From: Corylus avellana
Taxonomy: Eukaryota > Streptophyta > Magnoliopsida > Fagales > Betulaceae
Reading direction: 5' to 3'
DNA length: 64,000 bases
Assembly (NCBI RefSeq): GCF_901000735.1
Contig: NC_081549.1
Location: 3,544,942 to 3,608,941, forward strand
Translations under genes and position numbers: made by a program
Notes under the pieces: generated by a model
The model's database searches: none
What the model was told of the DNA's origin: nothing
Seen by the model: only the letters and a program-made list of their open reading frames with translations
In this document: positions 12,577-22,805 of the stretch, one piece after another
Layout of the letters: every line of letters begins with the position of its first letter
Position numbering within the stretch: the stretch's first letter is position 1

Positions 12577-13085
12577 TTGACTTAACATAATTCCACGTGG
12601 ACCAATCAGATGTTGACACGTGGTACCTACATAATTTTTTTTAAAATTAAAAAAATGTATTTTTTTTTTTAAAAAAAAAAACAAAAAGAAAAGGAAAAAA
12701 AATTGGGGGTGGCTCTTGGCCATTTGGGGGGCTTGGCCACCCCATCAGCTAGATGGCGAGGCCACCCCAAACAGAGCCTCTATTAAGGGGGTGTTGAAAC
12801 CACCCCAGTAGTCAGTTGGTGGTTTGGCCACCTAGGCTCCAATGGGGGGTGGCACCGGCCTGATAAATGAGGTGGCGAAACCCACCCCAACCACCATTGG
12901 GGATGGTTTCGGCCACCCCCATCCGGCCAGATGGCCACCCCCAAATGGCCAAGAGCTACCCCCAATTTTTTTTCTTTTTCTTTTTCTTTTTTTATTTATT
13001 TTTTTAAAAAATACATTTTTTTAATTAAAAAAAAATTAAGTAAGTGCCACGTGTCAACATCTGATTGGTCTATGTGAAATTATGT
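12577..13085. mobile_element. Foldback element with GGTGG/CCACC-rich core
   Basis: The left arm (from GACTTAACATAATTCCACGT) and the right arm (ending near 13085 with GTGAAATTATGTTTA) are reverse complements over well over 100 bp. They share ACCAATCAGATGTTGACACG, an A/T-rich stretch, and GGGGGTGGCTCTTGGCCATT. The 240-bp core is a degenerate series of GGGGTGG...CCACCCC units. The left side continues outward (from about 12446, GGGTTAAATACTAAATACC) with no matching right part, so the right end is probably truncated against the neighbouring tandem array. Confidence 0.75.
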
Positions 13086-13130
13086 TTATGTTCCACATAG
13101 ACCAATCAGATGTCACAGGTTATAATGGGT

Positions 13131-14030
13131 CGTACTCATTGACATTGCCACGGGATAATTCACCGTCCGCCGCCTACTGTAAAGCACGTGATCGTAATTG
13201 GCACGTCTCTCCGGATCTAAGAGCGTGGTGTACGCTTCGTGAACCTTCATGAACTCGCACCCTTGAAGTCTGACCCGAAGTTGTTTTGACCGCTAGCGAT
13301 GTGAGAGAATCTTGCAAAAACAAAACAACACGAAGTTGTTTTGACTGCCAGCGACCCATTATAATGGCACCTACTTAGCCGTACTCATTGACATCTGAGT
13401 ACTCATGGTTATAATGCCACGTGTCAATATTTGATTAGGCCACAAGTTATAATGGGTAGTAGCCGTACTCATTGACATTGCCACGGGATAATTCACCGTC
13501 TGCCACCTACTGTAAAGCACGTGATCGTGATCGTAATCGGCACGTCTCTCCGGATCTAAGAGCGTGGTGTACGCTTCGTGAACCTTCATGAACTCGCACC
13601 CTTGAAGTCTGACCCGAAGTTGTTTTGACCGCTAGCGATGTGAGAGAATCTTGCAAAAACAAAACAACACGAAGTTGTTTTGACTGCCAGCGACCCATTA
13701 TAATGGCACCTACTTAGCCGTACTCATTGACATCTGAGTACTCATGGTTATAATGCCACGTGTCAATATTTGATTAGGCCACAAGTTATAATGGGTAGTA
13801 GCCGTACTCATTGACATTGCCACGGGATAATTCACCGTCTGCCACCTACTGTAAAGCACGTGATCGTGATCGTAATCGGCACGTCTCTCCGGATCTAAGA
13901 GCGTGGTGTACGCTTCGTGAACCTTCATGAACTCGCACCCTTGAAGTCTGACCCGAAGTTGTTTTGACCGCTAGCGATGTGAGAGAATCTTGCAAAAACA
14001 AAACAACACGAAGTTGTTTTGACTGCCGGC
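13131..14030 (-). repeat. Tandem array (2.7 units of 333-339 bp) carrying a J-domain gene fragment
   Basis: Units begin at 13131, 13464 and 13803 (CGTACTCATTGACATTGCCA); the 6-bp length difference comes from an extra GATCGT. The third unit is cut short at about 14030. On the minus strand each unit encodes CEFMKVHEAYTTLLDPERRA followed by DYDH, which matches helices III-IV of plastid-type DnaJ (J-domain) proteins. The HPD-containing first half of the domain is absent and the frame closes shortly afterwards, so this is a captured gene fragment, not a working chaperone. Each full unit also carries GCCACGTGTCAATATTTGAT, resembling the terminal part of the adjacent foldback element. Confidence 0.8.
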
Positions 14031-14130
14031 AATGTGAGAGAGAGGGAGACGATGATGTGATCATCAGCGTGACTGCTAGGTTAAGATGACCACCAGAGGG
14101 AGAAAAAGGCGCAGAGATTTAGAGAATCAG

Positions 14131-14136
14131 ATATGA

Positions 14137-14173
<37 letters not shown>
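14131..14173. repeat. (GA)n microsatellite
   Basis: An almost uninterrupted GA run directly follows the J-domain fragment array. Confidence 0.95.
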
Positions 14174-14176
<3 letters not shown>

Positions 14177-14289
14177 CGGTTGAATCGCTGATAGAGTGAA
14201 GAGAGATGAGAGTTTACGTTAGGGTTAGGGCCGGTTAGGCTAGTTTAGGGTTTTTTAATTTAATTAATTAATTAATTTTTTTTTTAAAA

Positions 14290-14456
14290 AAGGGTCTGGC
14301 AGGTCACCCGCTTAACTTGCGAGTTGACCTGCCAGACACGCAAAAATAAACGAATGACTCAATTATGACCCGAACCCATTTAGGTCAAACCCAAAACCAG
14401 TTAACTTTGTGTCGTGTTTGTCTCGGGTTCGAGGGTCGTGTCAAAATTGCCAGCCT
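14290..14456. mobile_element. Fragment of an hAT-type element (right end)
   Basis: The sequence ends GGTCGTGTCAAAATTGCCAG, the reverse complement of the type of start seen at 10489 (CTGGCAATTTTAACACGACC). An inner inverted repeat, GGTCTGGCAGGTCA against TGACCTGCCAGAC, lies at its left. No matching left end or target-site duplication was found. Confidence 0.5.
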
Positions 14457-15502
14457 TAAGCACTCCTCTTATAGGAAGGGGGTGTAGTGATTTGGGCCAC
14501 ACGGCACCTTCCAATTGGGCTAGTAATTCATACCCTGTGGCACCATTCAATTGGGGACACAAGCTACCAGTACAGACTGCCTACCCCTGAGCGTCCAACA
14601 TCCTATAAATACGAACTACACCGCTTGGACGATTGACATCTAAAGTATGGACTGCTTACTCCTGACTTGCCGCACCCTTTCAATATGGATTGTCTCGCTT
14701 GAGTGTGCAATAGACGAAGTTGTCATGACATGGGTGGTGGTCGGCAAATGTTTCCCTTGGCATGGTCGTTACTCATGGCAAAAAAAAAATTAATCTATTA
14801 AATTGATATATATTCATGCTTTTTTATTAAAAAAATGTGACCATAACGTATAATAAAAAGTTAAGGATCGCACTTAATGAAGTGAAAGTTATTAGTTAAT
14901 TTTTCTGCCCTACTTACTGCTTACTTGTGCATGTCAAAAATAAATAAATAAATAAATAAAAAAGTCCAAGAAGTTTCCTCGAAAGCCGTACTCATTTGCC
15001 CATGGTTGATCGGATGTTAAAATCAAGTGCGCTTTTGTTTGTCTTTGCACTAAAATACAAATAATTCACGAGACAGAACGTTGTCTAACCACTAAAATAC
15101 AAATGATGACGGAGCTTACGGAATGTATTTATACACACCGGAGATTTATTACGTATAATTATACAATCCAATATTTAATGCACTACCCAATCAAAATCAA
15201 TTTTAAATGCAACACTACAACATATGGTGAAGACGATTTCATTCGATCTTTTTTTTTTTTCCTCATACATATATACGTAAAGTGCAACACGACTGCTCAA
15301 CTAAACAATAATAGCCGTCCGATTGATCCAGAAATTGCCATCTTCATGCTTCAATTTCCTTACAGATCTCACCCCTAGAAAAGTGAAAACCACACAACCA
15401 AATCCCCCTAAAGTCCAAAAGAAAAAGGAAAGTAGTAGAACACAAAGGACTTCAGTTGCTTTTTTTTAATCATCAGGAGCCACATCATCACTTGATCAGA
15501 GA
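14457..15502. other. Intergenic, 3' side of the calcium-sensor gene
   Basis: No supported gene. A (TAAA)n run lies at about 14938-14960. The last 100 bp or so probably are the 3' untranslated region of the minus-strand EF-hand gene. Confidence 0.5.
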
Positions 15503-16162
15503 TCATCTCTGCAGCCCCATCATACGAGAGAAATCCTCGAAGCACACGAACCCGTCTCCGTTCTTGTCCACCCCGGCTATCATGCGCCTGCAGTCCTCTA
15601 ACGAGCACCGTTCGTCGCCAATGGCCGTGAAGACCCCCAAGAGCTCCTCGGCTGTGATCCGACCGTCGTGGTCCGCGTCGAAGAAGTTGAAGGCCTCGCG
15701 CAGCTCTGAGTCGCAGCCTGAGCCCACCCGGCTCAGCAGCGCCTCGAGGCTTATGCATCCCTCGCCGTCCCCACCCACCTCTCTCAGCACCATCATCAGC
15801 TCCTCCTCGCTAGGAGGCTCCACCCCGAGCCGGCTCAGAAGAGCCTCCAGCTCTTTCCTCGTCACCACTCCATGCTCCATCGCTTGCACCGGTTCCGACT
15901 GGATATCGGCCGAGGAATCGGACCAGTCACCCGACGCTCCGGGCAAAACGCTCCTCGGTGTCCCGCGATCCGCAACCCCGCGGCCTGAACGTGGCTTTTC
16001 GTTTGACGTGGAGGCGTCGGAACTGGAGGAAGAAGACGACGACGCAACGGAGCCGAACGAAGATGGGTCCTCCCTGGACGGGGAGGACCGGCTCTTCTTG
16101 GACCCAAAGAGGCGTTTGGGGTTGAGATTGATGTTTTTTGGGTTGATCTGAGCGATCTTCAT
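15503..16162 (-). CDS. CML36: EF-hand calmodulin-like protein (CML35/CML36 type)
   Basis: An intron-less gene for a 219-residue calcium sensor. The start ATG at 16162 gives MKIAQINPKNINLNPKRLFG, a basic N terminus as in the CML35/36 group; the frame is open further upstream only through non-ATG codons. A low-complexity Ser-rich linker spans about residues 24-55. Two good EF-hand loops sit at the C terminus: residues 162-173 (DADHDGRITAEE) and 199-210 (DKNGDGFVCFED), followed by the family-typical FSRMMGLQR end. The N-terminal pair is weak: the loop at 130-141 (GGDGEGCISLEA) has lost Asp at position 1 and Glu at position 12, and the first EF hand (near 97-105) keeps only a recognisable exiting helix. 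It would bind calcium mainly through the C-terminal pair and pass the signal to unknown partners. GC content is much higher than the surroundings, common for intron-less CML genes. Family assignment is firm; CML35 against CML36 is not. Confidence 0.9.
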   Translation of the reverse strand: MKIAQINPKNINLNPKRLFGSKKSRSSPSREDPSSFGSVASSSSSSSSDASTSNEKPRSGRGVADRGTPRSVLPGASGDWSDSSADIQSEPVQAMEHGVVTRKELEALLSRLGVEPPSEEELMMVLREVGGDGEGCISLEALLSRVGSGCDSELREAFNFFDADHDGRITAEELLGVFTAIGDERCSLEDCRRMIAGVDKNGDGFVCFEDFSRMMGLQR

Positions 16163-16345
16163 GGCAAAAATCACAGAGCAAAAAAAGCAAAGGAATAGTT
16201 GAAAAGGAAAGCAGAGAGAGAAAGAGAGGAAGAAGAGAGGATTGAGTGGAAGGAGGGTGGAAGGTCGGGGGGTTAAAAAGCAGAAAATCTGGTAGTGCCA
16301 TGGCAACTTCCACGAAGCTTCGTTATTGAGCTTTTTAATAGGGAG

Positions 16346-16356
16346 CCTATATATAC
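16346..16356 (-). promoter_or_regulatory. TATA box of the EF-hand gene
   Basis: Reading the minus strand, CGTATATATAGGCTC lies about 190 bp upstream of the ATG at 16162, leaving a leader of about 150-160 nt if transcription starts 30 bp downstream. No other TATA-like site is closer. Confidence 0.6.
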
Positions 16357-17339
16357 GTAATTTGGAGACTTGTAGATTGCGCTTTTAGTCGTACTCCAAA
16401 TATTTTACTCTAATATATGGAATACTTTTTGGTTCAATCCTTAACGTATATGGAATAACTTTTACACACAAAAAAAAATAATTATAATAAATAAAAAATA
16501 AATTACGCACAAACTAATATGGCAATAAGAATAAGTAGAGGGGCATTTTGAGATTTAAACTTTTAGATCGGACATACATTAGGGTTGTCGGACTTACGCT
16601 CTTATCTGTAGTAGAAGACGTATGGATGGAGATTATCGAACGTACGCTGACAATAGTATCCTTGGATAGCACCTGAACGTACACCGCAACTTTTTTTTTT
16701 TTTTGTTTATTAAAAAAAAAAAAATTATCTTTCCAACATTTTCTTTTCTTTTGTTTTTAGTATAATGAATGTGAATATACCAGTCACCAGATAAAAATGC
16801 TGAAAATTTGACATGTAGAAATATTAGTAGTATTTATAAAAATTAACACATAAAATAAATAAAAAAACTAAAAATATTTTTGAGATAGAATTTAATGGTG
16901 TGGGACTTGGTTCGTGACTTTAGCCACTTTGTTTGGTTGTGGGTTCGGATTCCCAGAATGGTTGGGTAATGAGTCGCGACCAGCGGGGGGGACCTCAAGA
17001 AGAGTGCTTCTACTGTGAAACTCGATTTATTGCGAAAGCTATTTGTCTTTATTGTAGTCTTCCTGATTTATCTTTCGTGTGTTCAGATTTTTGGTGTATC
17101 ATGAAACGTGGCATGCGTTTAGTGGTTCGGGAATCACGGTTATTGATGAGTGGACCGCTTAAGAGATTATTAAGATTTTCTAATCTTGGATCCTCCACCC
17201 AATTAGGCGATAATGGATTCCCGAAGCCAACGGGCGATTAGTTGAAGTTCACTGTGATTGGTAGATCTTAGATTTTCCCTTTTGACTTGTGATCCTTTCC
17301 AACGGCTATTACCCTTTTTTTTTTTGGCAAAACCATTAT
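16357..17339. other. Intergenic with an unexplained 308-bp open frame
   Basis: A plus-strand frame open from 16933 to 17241 (102 codons, non-ATG at its left end) contains a Cys-rich stretch (CFYCETRFIAKAICLYC). Its base composition is more even than that of its neighbours, which could fit inserted organellar DNA or a gene relic. I do not recognise it and do not call a gene. The rest is AT-rich. Confidence 0.35.
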
Positions 17340-17673
17340 TACTTGATGAGGAGAATAACGGATTGTATTCTTCTAAAATTATTTTAAAATATCAATTTTT
17401 TTTTTTTTTCAAATTAAATAGCTAAGATTTTGTTTTTGGAATAGGATCCTCTCCAATTCAATATTTACCATATTTGTTTGTATTTTAAAAGGAATAAATA
17501 TCGATATTACTTGTTTATTTTAAAAATAATAATTGAGATTTGAAAAAATTTATATGATCAATGAGAATAATTTCAATTAGGTCATGCTGTAAATTGAGTG
17601 TTTTACACCCTCCAATAGAAAGACTCTGGTATTGGGGCTTCGATGTGGGTGGGGGGTTTGGTGGTGACCGGTG

Positions 17674-18517
17674 AGTTTTTTTTTTTTTTTTTTTTTGAAG
17701 AGGAAAACATTCCAGTCACATTCATTCAAAGATAATACGAGAGCATAAAGCTCTTACAATATAGAGCAAAAAGCTCTGAAGTAACCATAGCCGAAGCTAC
17801 AAGGTTACAAAACATCGAAGATGACGTCAAAGATATAACCATCCCAATCTCAAACAAGATCCGCTAACCCATAACTAATATTCAGATATAACAACAGATC
17901 TGTTCCAGACAGACTCATTCCAATGCATAAGTAGTTCTTATTCCTCGACCTAGGAGTAGAAAACCCCCATGTCGAAACTCTTCCTCCTCGACCCGAAAGC
18001 CAGAATATAGATCTCATCCACAACCCAAGGGTTTGGACCATAAGCAAATACCTCACGGATCAACAAGAGAACAGAGACTTATTACAAGCAACAAAACAAC
18101 ATGAAAGCAAAAAAACCAAAAAACAGGAGTACACTAGGTGGATGACGACAACTGAAAGAAAGGCTAATCGCGGGCTTGCTGAAAATCGAAGCTGGCGTTG
18201 GAAGCGAATAGAGCCAGTGAAATGCGGTGGGGGGCACAATAACAGACCCGGCAATGGATGGTGGACGACAAAGCGAGCAAGAGGAGATCAGATGTGCACT
18301 TAAAAACTGGGGATAGTTTGAGTGAATCTCCCAAGAACAGAACCCACAAAGTGTGCCAAAAACAAACAAACAAACAGAAAACAAAGACAAGCAAAGGGGA
18401 AAAAGAGGGGGAGGGAAGAGGCAGGGAGGGAAGGGGAAGTAAAACCAAGTAGGAAGAGGTCTCTAGGTAGCGCTCTCTGCTAGGAGAAGAAATCCTAGCA
18501 GAATTTTACCAAACGCT
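17674..18517 (-). mobile_element. Non-autonomous LINE-like insert, 844 bp, 12-bp target-site duplication
   Basis: Read on the minus strand, it ends in a poly-A tract (poly-T at about 17677-17696) and is flanked by identical TGGTGACCGGTG at 17662-17673 and 18518-18529. A poly-A tail plus a 12-bp duplication is the mark of target-primed reverse transcription. Its 5' end (right side) carries a perfect 10-bp stem, TCTGCTAGGA/TCCTAGCAGA, with a 7-base loop (18476-18502). No reverse transcriptase is encoded, so it is internally deleted or depends on enzymes supplied elsewhere. A related sequence occurs at 58428-58790. Confidence 0.85.
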
Positions 18518-18779
18518 TGGTGACCGGTGGGTGTTGAGTTAGAATGAATGAAAAAATAAATATGATTGATTTGAATTAAAGATAGAGTATTTTCATTTTC
18601 ATTGTATTTGATTTTTTTTTCCCTAAGATGTCAAATTTCTATTTAATTCTGTAAAAAAGAGTTTTAGACAACATTACGATAAAATGGACTCTATGAAATA
18701 CATATGATTTCAAGATTTTTTATTTTTATTTTTATTTTTAAGTGGATTTCAAGAGAATATTGATCCTTGATCAAATATA

Positions 18780-19461
18780 ACTTATCCACCATTGATAGAA
18801 TATACAAAACGTGAGATAATGTGAATGATAACATTACGCTTGTTGTGTAGCCTACTCTCAAGCGTAATTCTATAAGTCTCTCTCTTATCTCTCAAAAAAT
18901 GAGGTGACTTTTAAAATTACCATATGATCAAAATTCAATAGTGATCAATCACAATGTCAATGATGATTTTAAGAGTTACATCATCCTTACTAAATAAAAT
19001 CTAAAAACACTCCAAGTGATTCTTATCGTCTAGTAGTGTGAAATGATCACCAAGTACTTTATCAACTTAATGCACACTAGATAGAGTATAAGGTGGTTGG
19101 TCACCTTCAACTGGTCTTTTAGGATAGACGAATCATTCTTTTTGGCAACTAAGGTGGTTTGGTTACCTTCAAGAGATGGTTTGGCGACAAAAATGATTGC
19201 CTTAAGCTTTTGAGAATGTACCACTGACCTTAGCCCAAATGCGACACCTCCGACTCGACTGTCATGCTTTCCGTCGCCACCAAGCTTGTCTTAAGCACCG
19301 ACATCCCCTTGCTCTCCTTGCTCAAGTGCAATTCCAACTCCACCACCAAGCGGTGCTCCAACTTCCCAATTTTTGATTCGGACCTCCACGAGTAGTGCAT
19401 GCACAATTTCCTATATTTCTTTGAAGATGGGTGAGGACTCGGTGGTGGGATTGTTGTTCTT
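18780..19461. other. Repeat-derived sequence within the left copy
   Basis: No supported coding region. Small frames near 19030-19224 contain no known domain, and the matching frame occurs in the second copy only because the whole block is repeated. Confidence 0.5.
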
Positions 19462-19739
19462 GGAACAGGATTCTCTCCAATCCATTATAGACAAGAGAAT
19501 ATCCAGTTCATAGCTAGAATTTCTTTTCAGAAATTCTATGGCCACAAATAGGACCCATATCCCACTAATAAAAATAATAAAAAAATATTATTTTAAATTA
19601 AAAAACAAATTAATAAAAAAAATAAGAAAAAAGAAGGGGGTGGCTGGCCACCCTCATTTTGGGTAGGGGTGGCTTGAGCCACCCTCAATGGCCGGCCAAG
19701 CTACCCCCATAGGCCATGGGGGTGGTTTCGCCACCCCCA
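19462..19739. mobile_element. Left arm and partial core of a foldback MITE, cut by the gap
   Basis: It begins GGAACAGGATTCTCTCCAAT directly after GTTGTTCTT, exactly as the complete element at 21962-22729, and reaches a GGGTGG/CCACCC core before the N run. The right arm is missing, either lost in the gap or beyond the contig end. Confidence 0.85.
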
Positions 19740-19839
19740 NNNNNNNNNNNNNNNNNNNNNNNNNNNNNNNNNNNNNNNNNNNNNNNNNNNNNNNNNNNNN
19801 NNNNNNNNNNNNNNNNNNNNNNNNNNNNNNNNNNNNNNN
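19740..19839. other. Assembly gap, 100 N
   Basis: Exactly 100 N bases, a conventional placeholder for a gap of unknown size. The sequence right of it restarts at the homologue of position 17340. Confidence 0.99.
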
Positions 19840-22216
19840 TACTTGATGAGGAGAATAACGGATTGTATTCTTCTAAAATTATTTTAAAATATCAATTTTT
19901 TTTTTTTTCAAATTAAATAGCTAAGATTTTGTTTTTGGAATAGGATCCTCTCCAATTCAATATTTACCATATTTGTTTGTATTTTAAAAGGAATAAATAT
20001 CGATATTACTTGTTTATTTTAAAAATAATAATTGAGATTTGAAAAAATTTATATGATCAATGAGAATAATTTCAATTAGGTCATGCTGTAAATTGAGTGT
20101 TTTACACCCTCCAATAGAAAGACTCTGGTATTGGGGCTTCGATGTGGGTGGGGGGTTTGGTGGTGACCGGTGAGTTTTTTTTTTTTTTTTTTTTTGAAGA
20201 GGAAAACATTCCAGTCACATTCATTCAAAGATAATACGAGAGCATAAAGCTCTTACAATATAGAGCAAAAAGCTCTGAAGTAACCATAGCCGAAGCTACA
20301 AGGTTACAAAACATCGAAGATGACGTCAAAGATATAACCATCCCAATCTCAAACAAGATCCGCTAACCCATAACTAATATTCAGATATAACAACAGATCT
20401 GTTCCAGACAGACTCATTCCAATGCATAAGTAGTTCTTATTCCTCGACCTAGGAGTAGAAAACCCCCATGTCGAAACTCTTCCTCCTCGACCCGAAAGCC
20501 AGAATATAGATCTCATCCACAACCCAAGGGTTTGGACCATAAGCAAATACCTCACGGATCAACAAAAGAACAGAGACTTATTACAAGCAACAAAACAACA
20601 TGAAAGCAAAAAAACCAAAAAACAGGAGTACACTAGGTGGATGACGACAACTGAAAGAAAGGCTAATCGCGGGCTTGCTGAAAATCGAAGCTGGCGTTGG
20701 AAGCGAATAGAGCCAGTGAAATGCGGTGGGGGGCACAATAACAGACCCGGCAATGGATGGTGGACGACAAAGCGAGCAAGAGGAGATCAGATGTGCACTT
20801 AAAAACTGGGGATAGTTTGAGTGAATCTCCCAAGAACAGAACCCACAAAGTGTGCCAAAAACAAACAAACAAACATAAAACAAAGACAAGCAAAGGGGAA
20901 AAAGAGGGGGAGGGAAGAGGCAGGGAGGGAAGGGGAAGTAAAACCAAGTAGGAAGAGGTCTCTAGGTAGCGCTCTCTGCTAGGAGAAGAAATCCTAGCAG
21001 AATTTTACCAAACGCTTGGTGACCGGTGGGTGTTGAGTTAGAATGAATGAAAAAATAAATATGATTGATTTGAATTAAAGATAGAGTGTTTTCATTTTCA
21101 TTGTATTTGATTTTTTTTTCCCTAAGATGTCAAATTTCTATTTAATACTGTAAAAAAGATGTTTTAGACAACATTACGATAAAATGGACTCTATGAAATA
21201 CATATGATTTCAAGATTTTTTATTTTTATTTTTATTTTTAAGTGGATTTCAAGAGAATATTGATCCTTGATCAAATATAACTTATCCACCATTGATAGAA
21301 TATACAAAACGTGAGATAATGTGAATGATAACATTACGCTTGTTGTGTAGCCTACTCTCAAGCGTAATTCTATAAGTCTCTCTCTTATCTCTCAAAAAAT
21401 GAGGTGACTTTTAAAATTACCATATGATCAAAATTCAATAGTGATCAATCACAATGTCAATGATGATTTTAAGAGTTACATCATCCTTACTAAATAAAAT
21501 CTAAAAACACTCCAAGTGATTCTTATCGTCTAGTAGTGTGAAATGATCACCAAGTACTTTATCAACTTAATGCACACTAGATAGAGTATAAGGTGGTTGG
21601 TCACCTTCAACTGGTCTTTTAGGATAGACGAATCATTCTTTTTGGCAACTGAGGTGGTTTGGTTACCTTCAAGAGATGGTTTGGCGACAAAAATGATTGC
21701 CTTAAGCTTTTGAGAATGTACCACTGACCTTAGCCCAAATGCGACACCTCCGACTCGACTGTCATGCTTTCCGTCGCCACCAAGCTTGTCTTAAGCACCG
21801 CCATCCCCTTGCTCTCCTTGCTCAAGTGCAATTCCAACTCCACCACCAAGTGGTGCTCCAACTTCCCGATTTTTGACTCGGACCTCCACGAGTAGTGCAT
21901 GCACAATTTCCTATATTTCTTTGAAGATGGGTGAGGACTCGGTGGTGGGATTGTTGTTCTTGGAACAGGATCCTCTCTAATCCATTATAGACAGGAAAAT
22001 ATCTAGTTCATAGCTAGAATTTCTTTTCAGAAATTCTATGGCCACAAATAGGACCCATATCCCACTAATAAAAATAATAATAAAATATTATTTTAAATTA
22101 AAAAACAAATTAATAAAAAATAAGAAAAGAAGCGGCATCGGCCAACTTCCATTTTTTGGTGCAAGTGTGGGTGGCTCTTGAGCCTCAATAGTCGGCCAAG
22201 TTACCTCATAGGCCAT
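19840..22216. repeat. Right copy of the 2.4-kb direct repeat
   Basis: It matches 17340-19739 nearly base for base. Differences include single substitutions and the (TTA)/(A) runs. Identity drops sharply only in the last 100 bp, inside the core of the foldback element (about 22130-22216). Confidence 0.95.
20173..21016 (-). mobile_element. Second copy of the 844-bp LINE-like insert
   Basis: It has the same boundaries and the same 12-bp duplication (20161-20172 and 21017-21028) as the insert at 17674-18517, so it arrived before the two copies of the surrounding block diverged. Confidence 0.85.
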
Positions 22217-22729
22217 GTATTTCCACACAATTCCTATCTGACAAAGGGGCCAACAAGAACCGAAAATAACGCATTTCTGTTAGGGGCCAAGGGTGGCTGC
22301 CACCTAGGACCCTCGGGAGGTGGCTGAACCTTCACCTGATATTCCTTGGGAGGTGGTCGAACCACCTCCCAAGGCCAACACTTTTTTTTTTTTTTTTTAC
22401 TGGGTCCCTAAGCTTCGAACACCTTTGGGGCCAGTGGGTGGCTTTTGGCCACCCCCTTAGCCTAGGGGGGGTGAGCCACCCCAAGGCTCCTTGGGGTTCG
22501 GCCCCGGACATGGGGTGGTTCGGCCACCCTTGGTCAGCCTCTTACCCAATGGGGTGGTCACCCCTATGGTGGCCCAATTCTTCTTTTTTAATTTTTTTAT
22601 TAATTTAAAATAATATATTATTATTATTTTTATTAGTGAAAAATGTGTCCCATTTGTGACCATAAGATTTCTTTTAACTATGAACTGAATATTCTCCAGT
22701 CCATAATGGACTGGAGATGATCCTGTTCC
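21962..22729. mobile_element. Complete foldback MITE, Mutator-like, 768 bp, 9-bp target-site duplication
   Basis: The ends GGAACAGGATC and GATGATCCTGTTCC are inverted repeats that continue inward for about 150 bp (shared CACTAATAAAAATAATAATA and TTATTTTAAATTA). Perfect GTTGTTCTT copies flank it (21953-21961 and 22730-22738). The core is a degenerate set of GGGTGG...CCACCC units, as in the elements at 12577 and 29098. It has no coding capacity. Confidence 0.88.
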
Positions 22730-22805
22730 GTTGTTCTTGGGGTGGTAGTTGAGGCGAGAGGTGAGAGATGAGACAAAGTAGGATGAAAAAGAGGGCTAAA
22801 CTGAT

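Larger units (their letters stand above)
17340..19739. repeat. Left copy of a 2.4-kb near-identical direct repeat, ending at a gap
   Basis: Starting at TACTTGATGAGGAGAATAAC, this block matches 19840 onward at a constant offset of about 2500 with only scattered differences. It ends exactly at the 100-N gap. It contains one LINE-like insertion and the left arm of a foldback element. See the findings for why this is probably an unmerged contig overlap. Confidence 0.95.

Noticed and set aside
12783..13024. Pro/Gly/Trp-rich frames on both strands in the foldback core
   Set aside because: Translations of the GGGGTGG/CCACCCC repeat, open on both strands because of composition.
14217..14235. Telomere-like GTTAGGGTTAGGG
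   Set aside because: Only two units and not the TTTAGGG plant form in tandem; no array.
10489..14456. A single 4-kb hAT element carrying the J-domain array between matching ends
   Set aside because: The outer ends are inverted relatives, but the 8-bp flanks do not match, and a closer right end with a better flank match exists at 10911.
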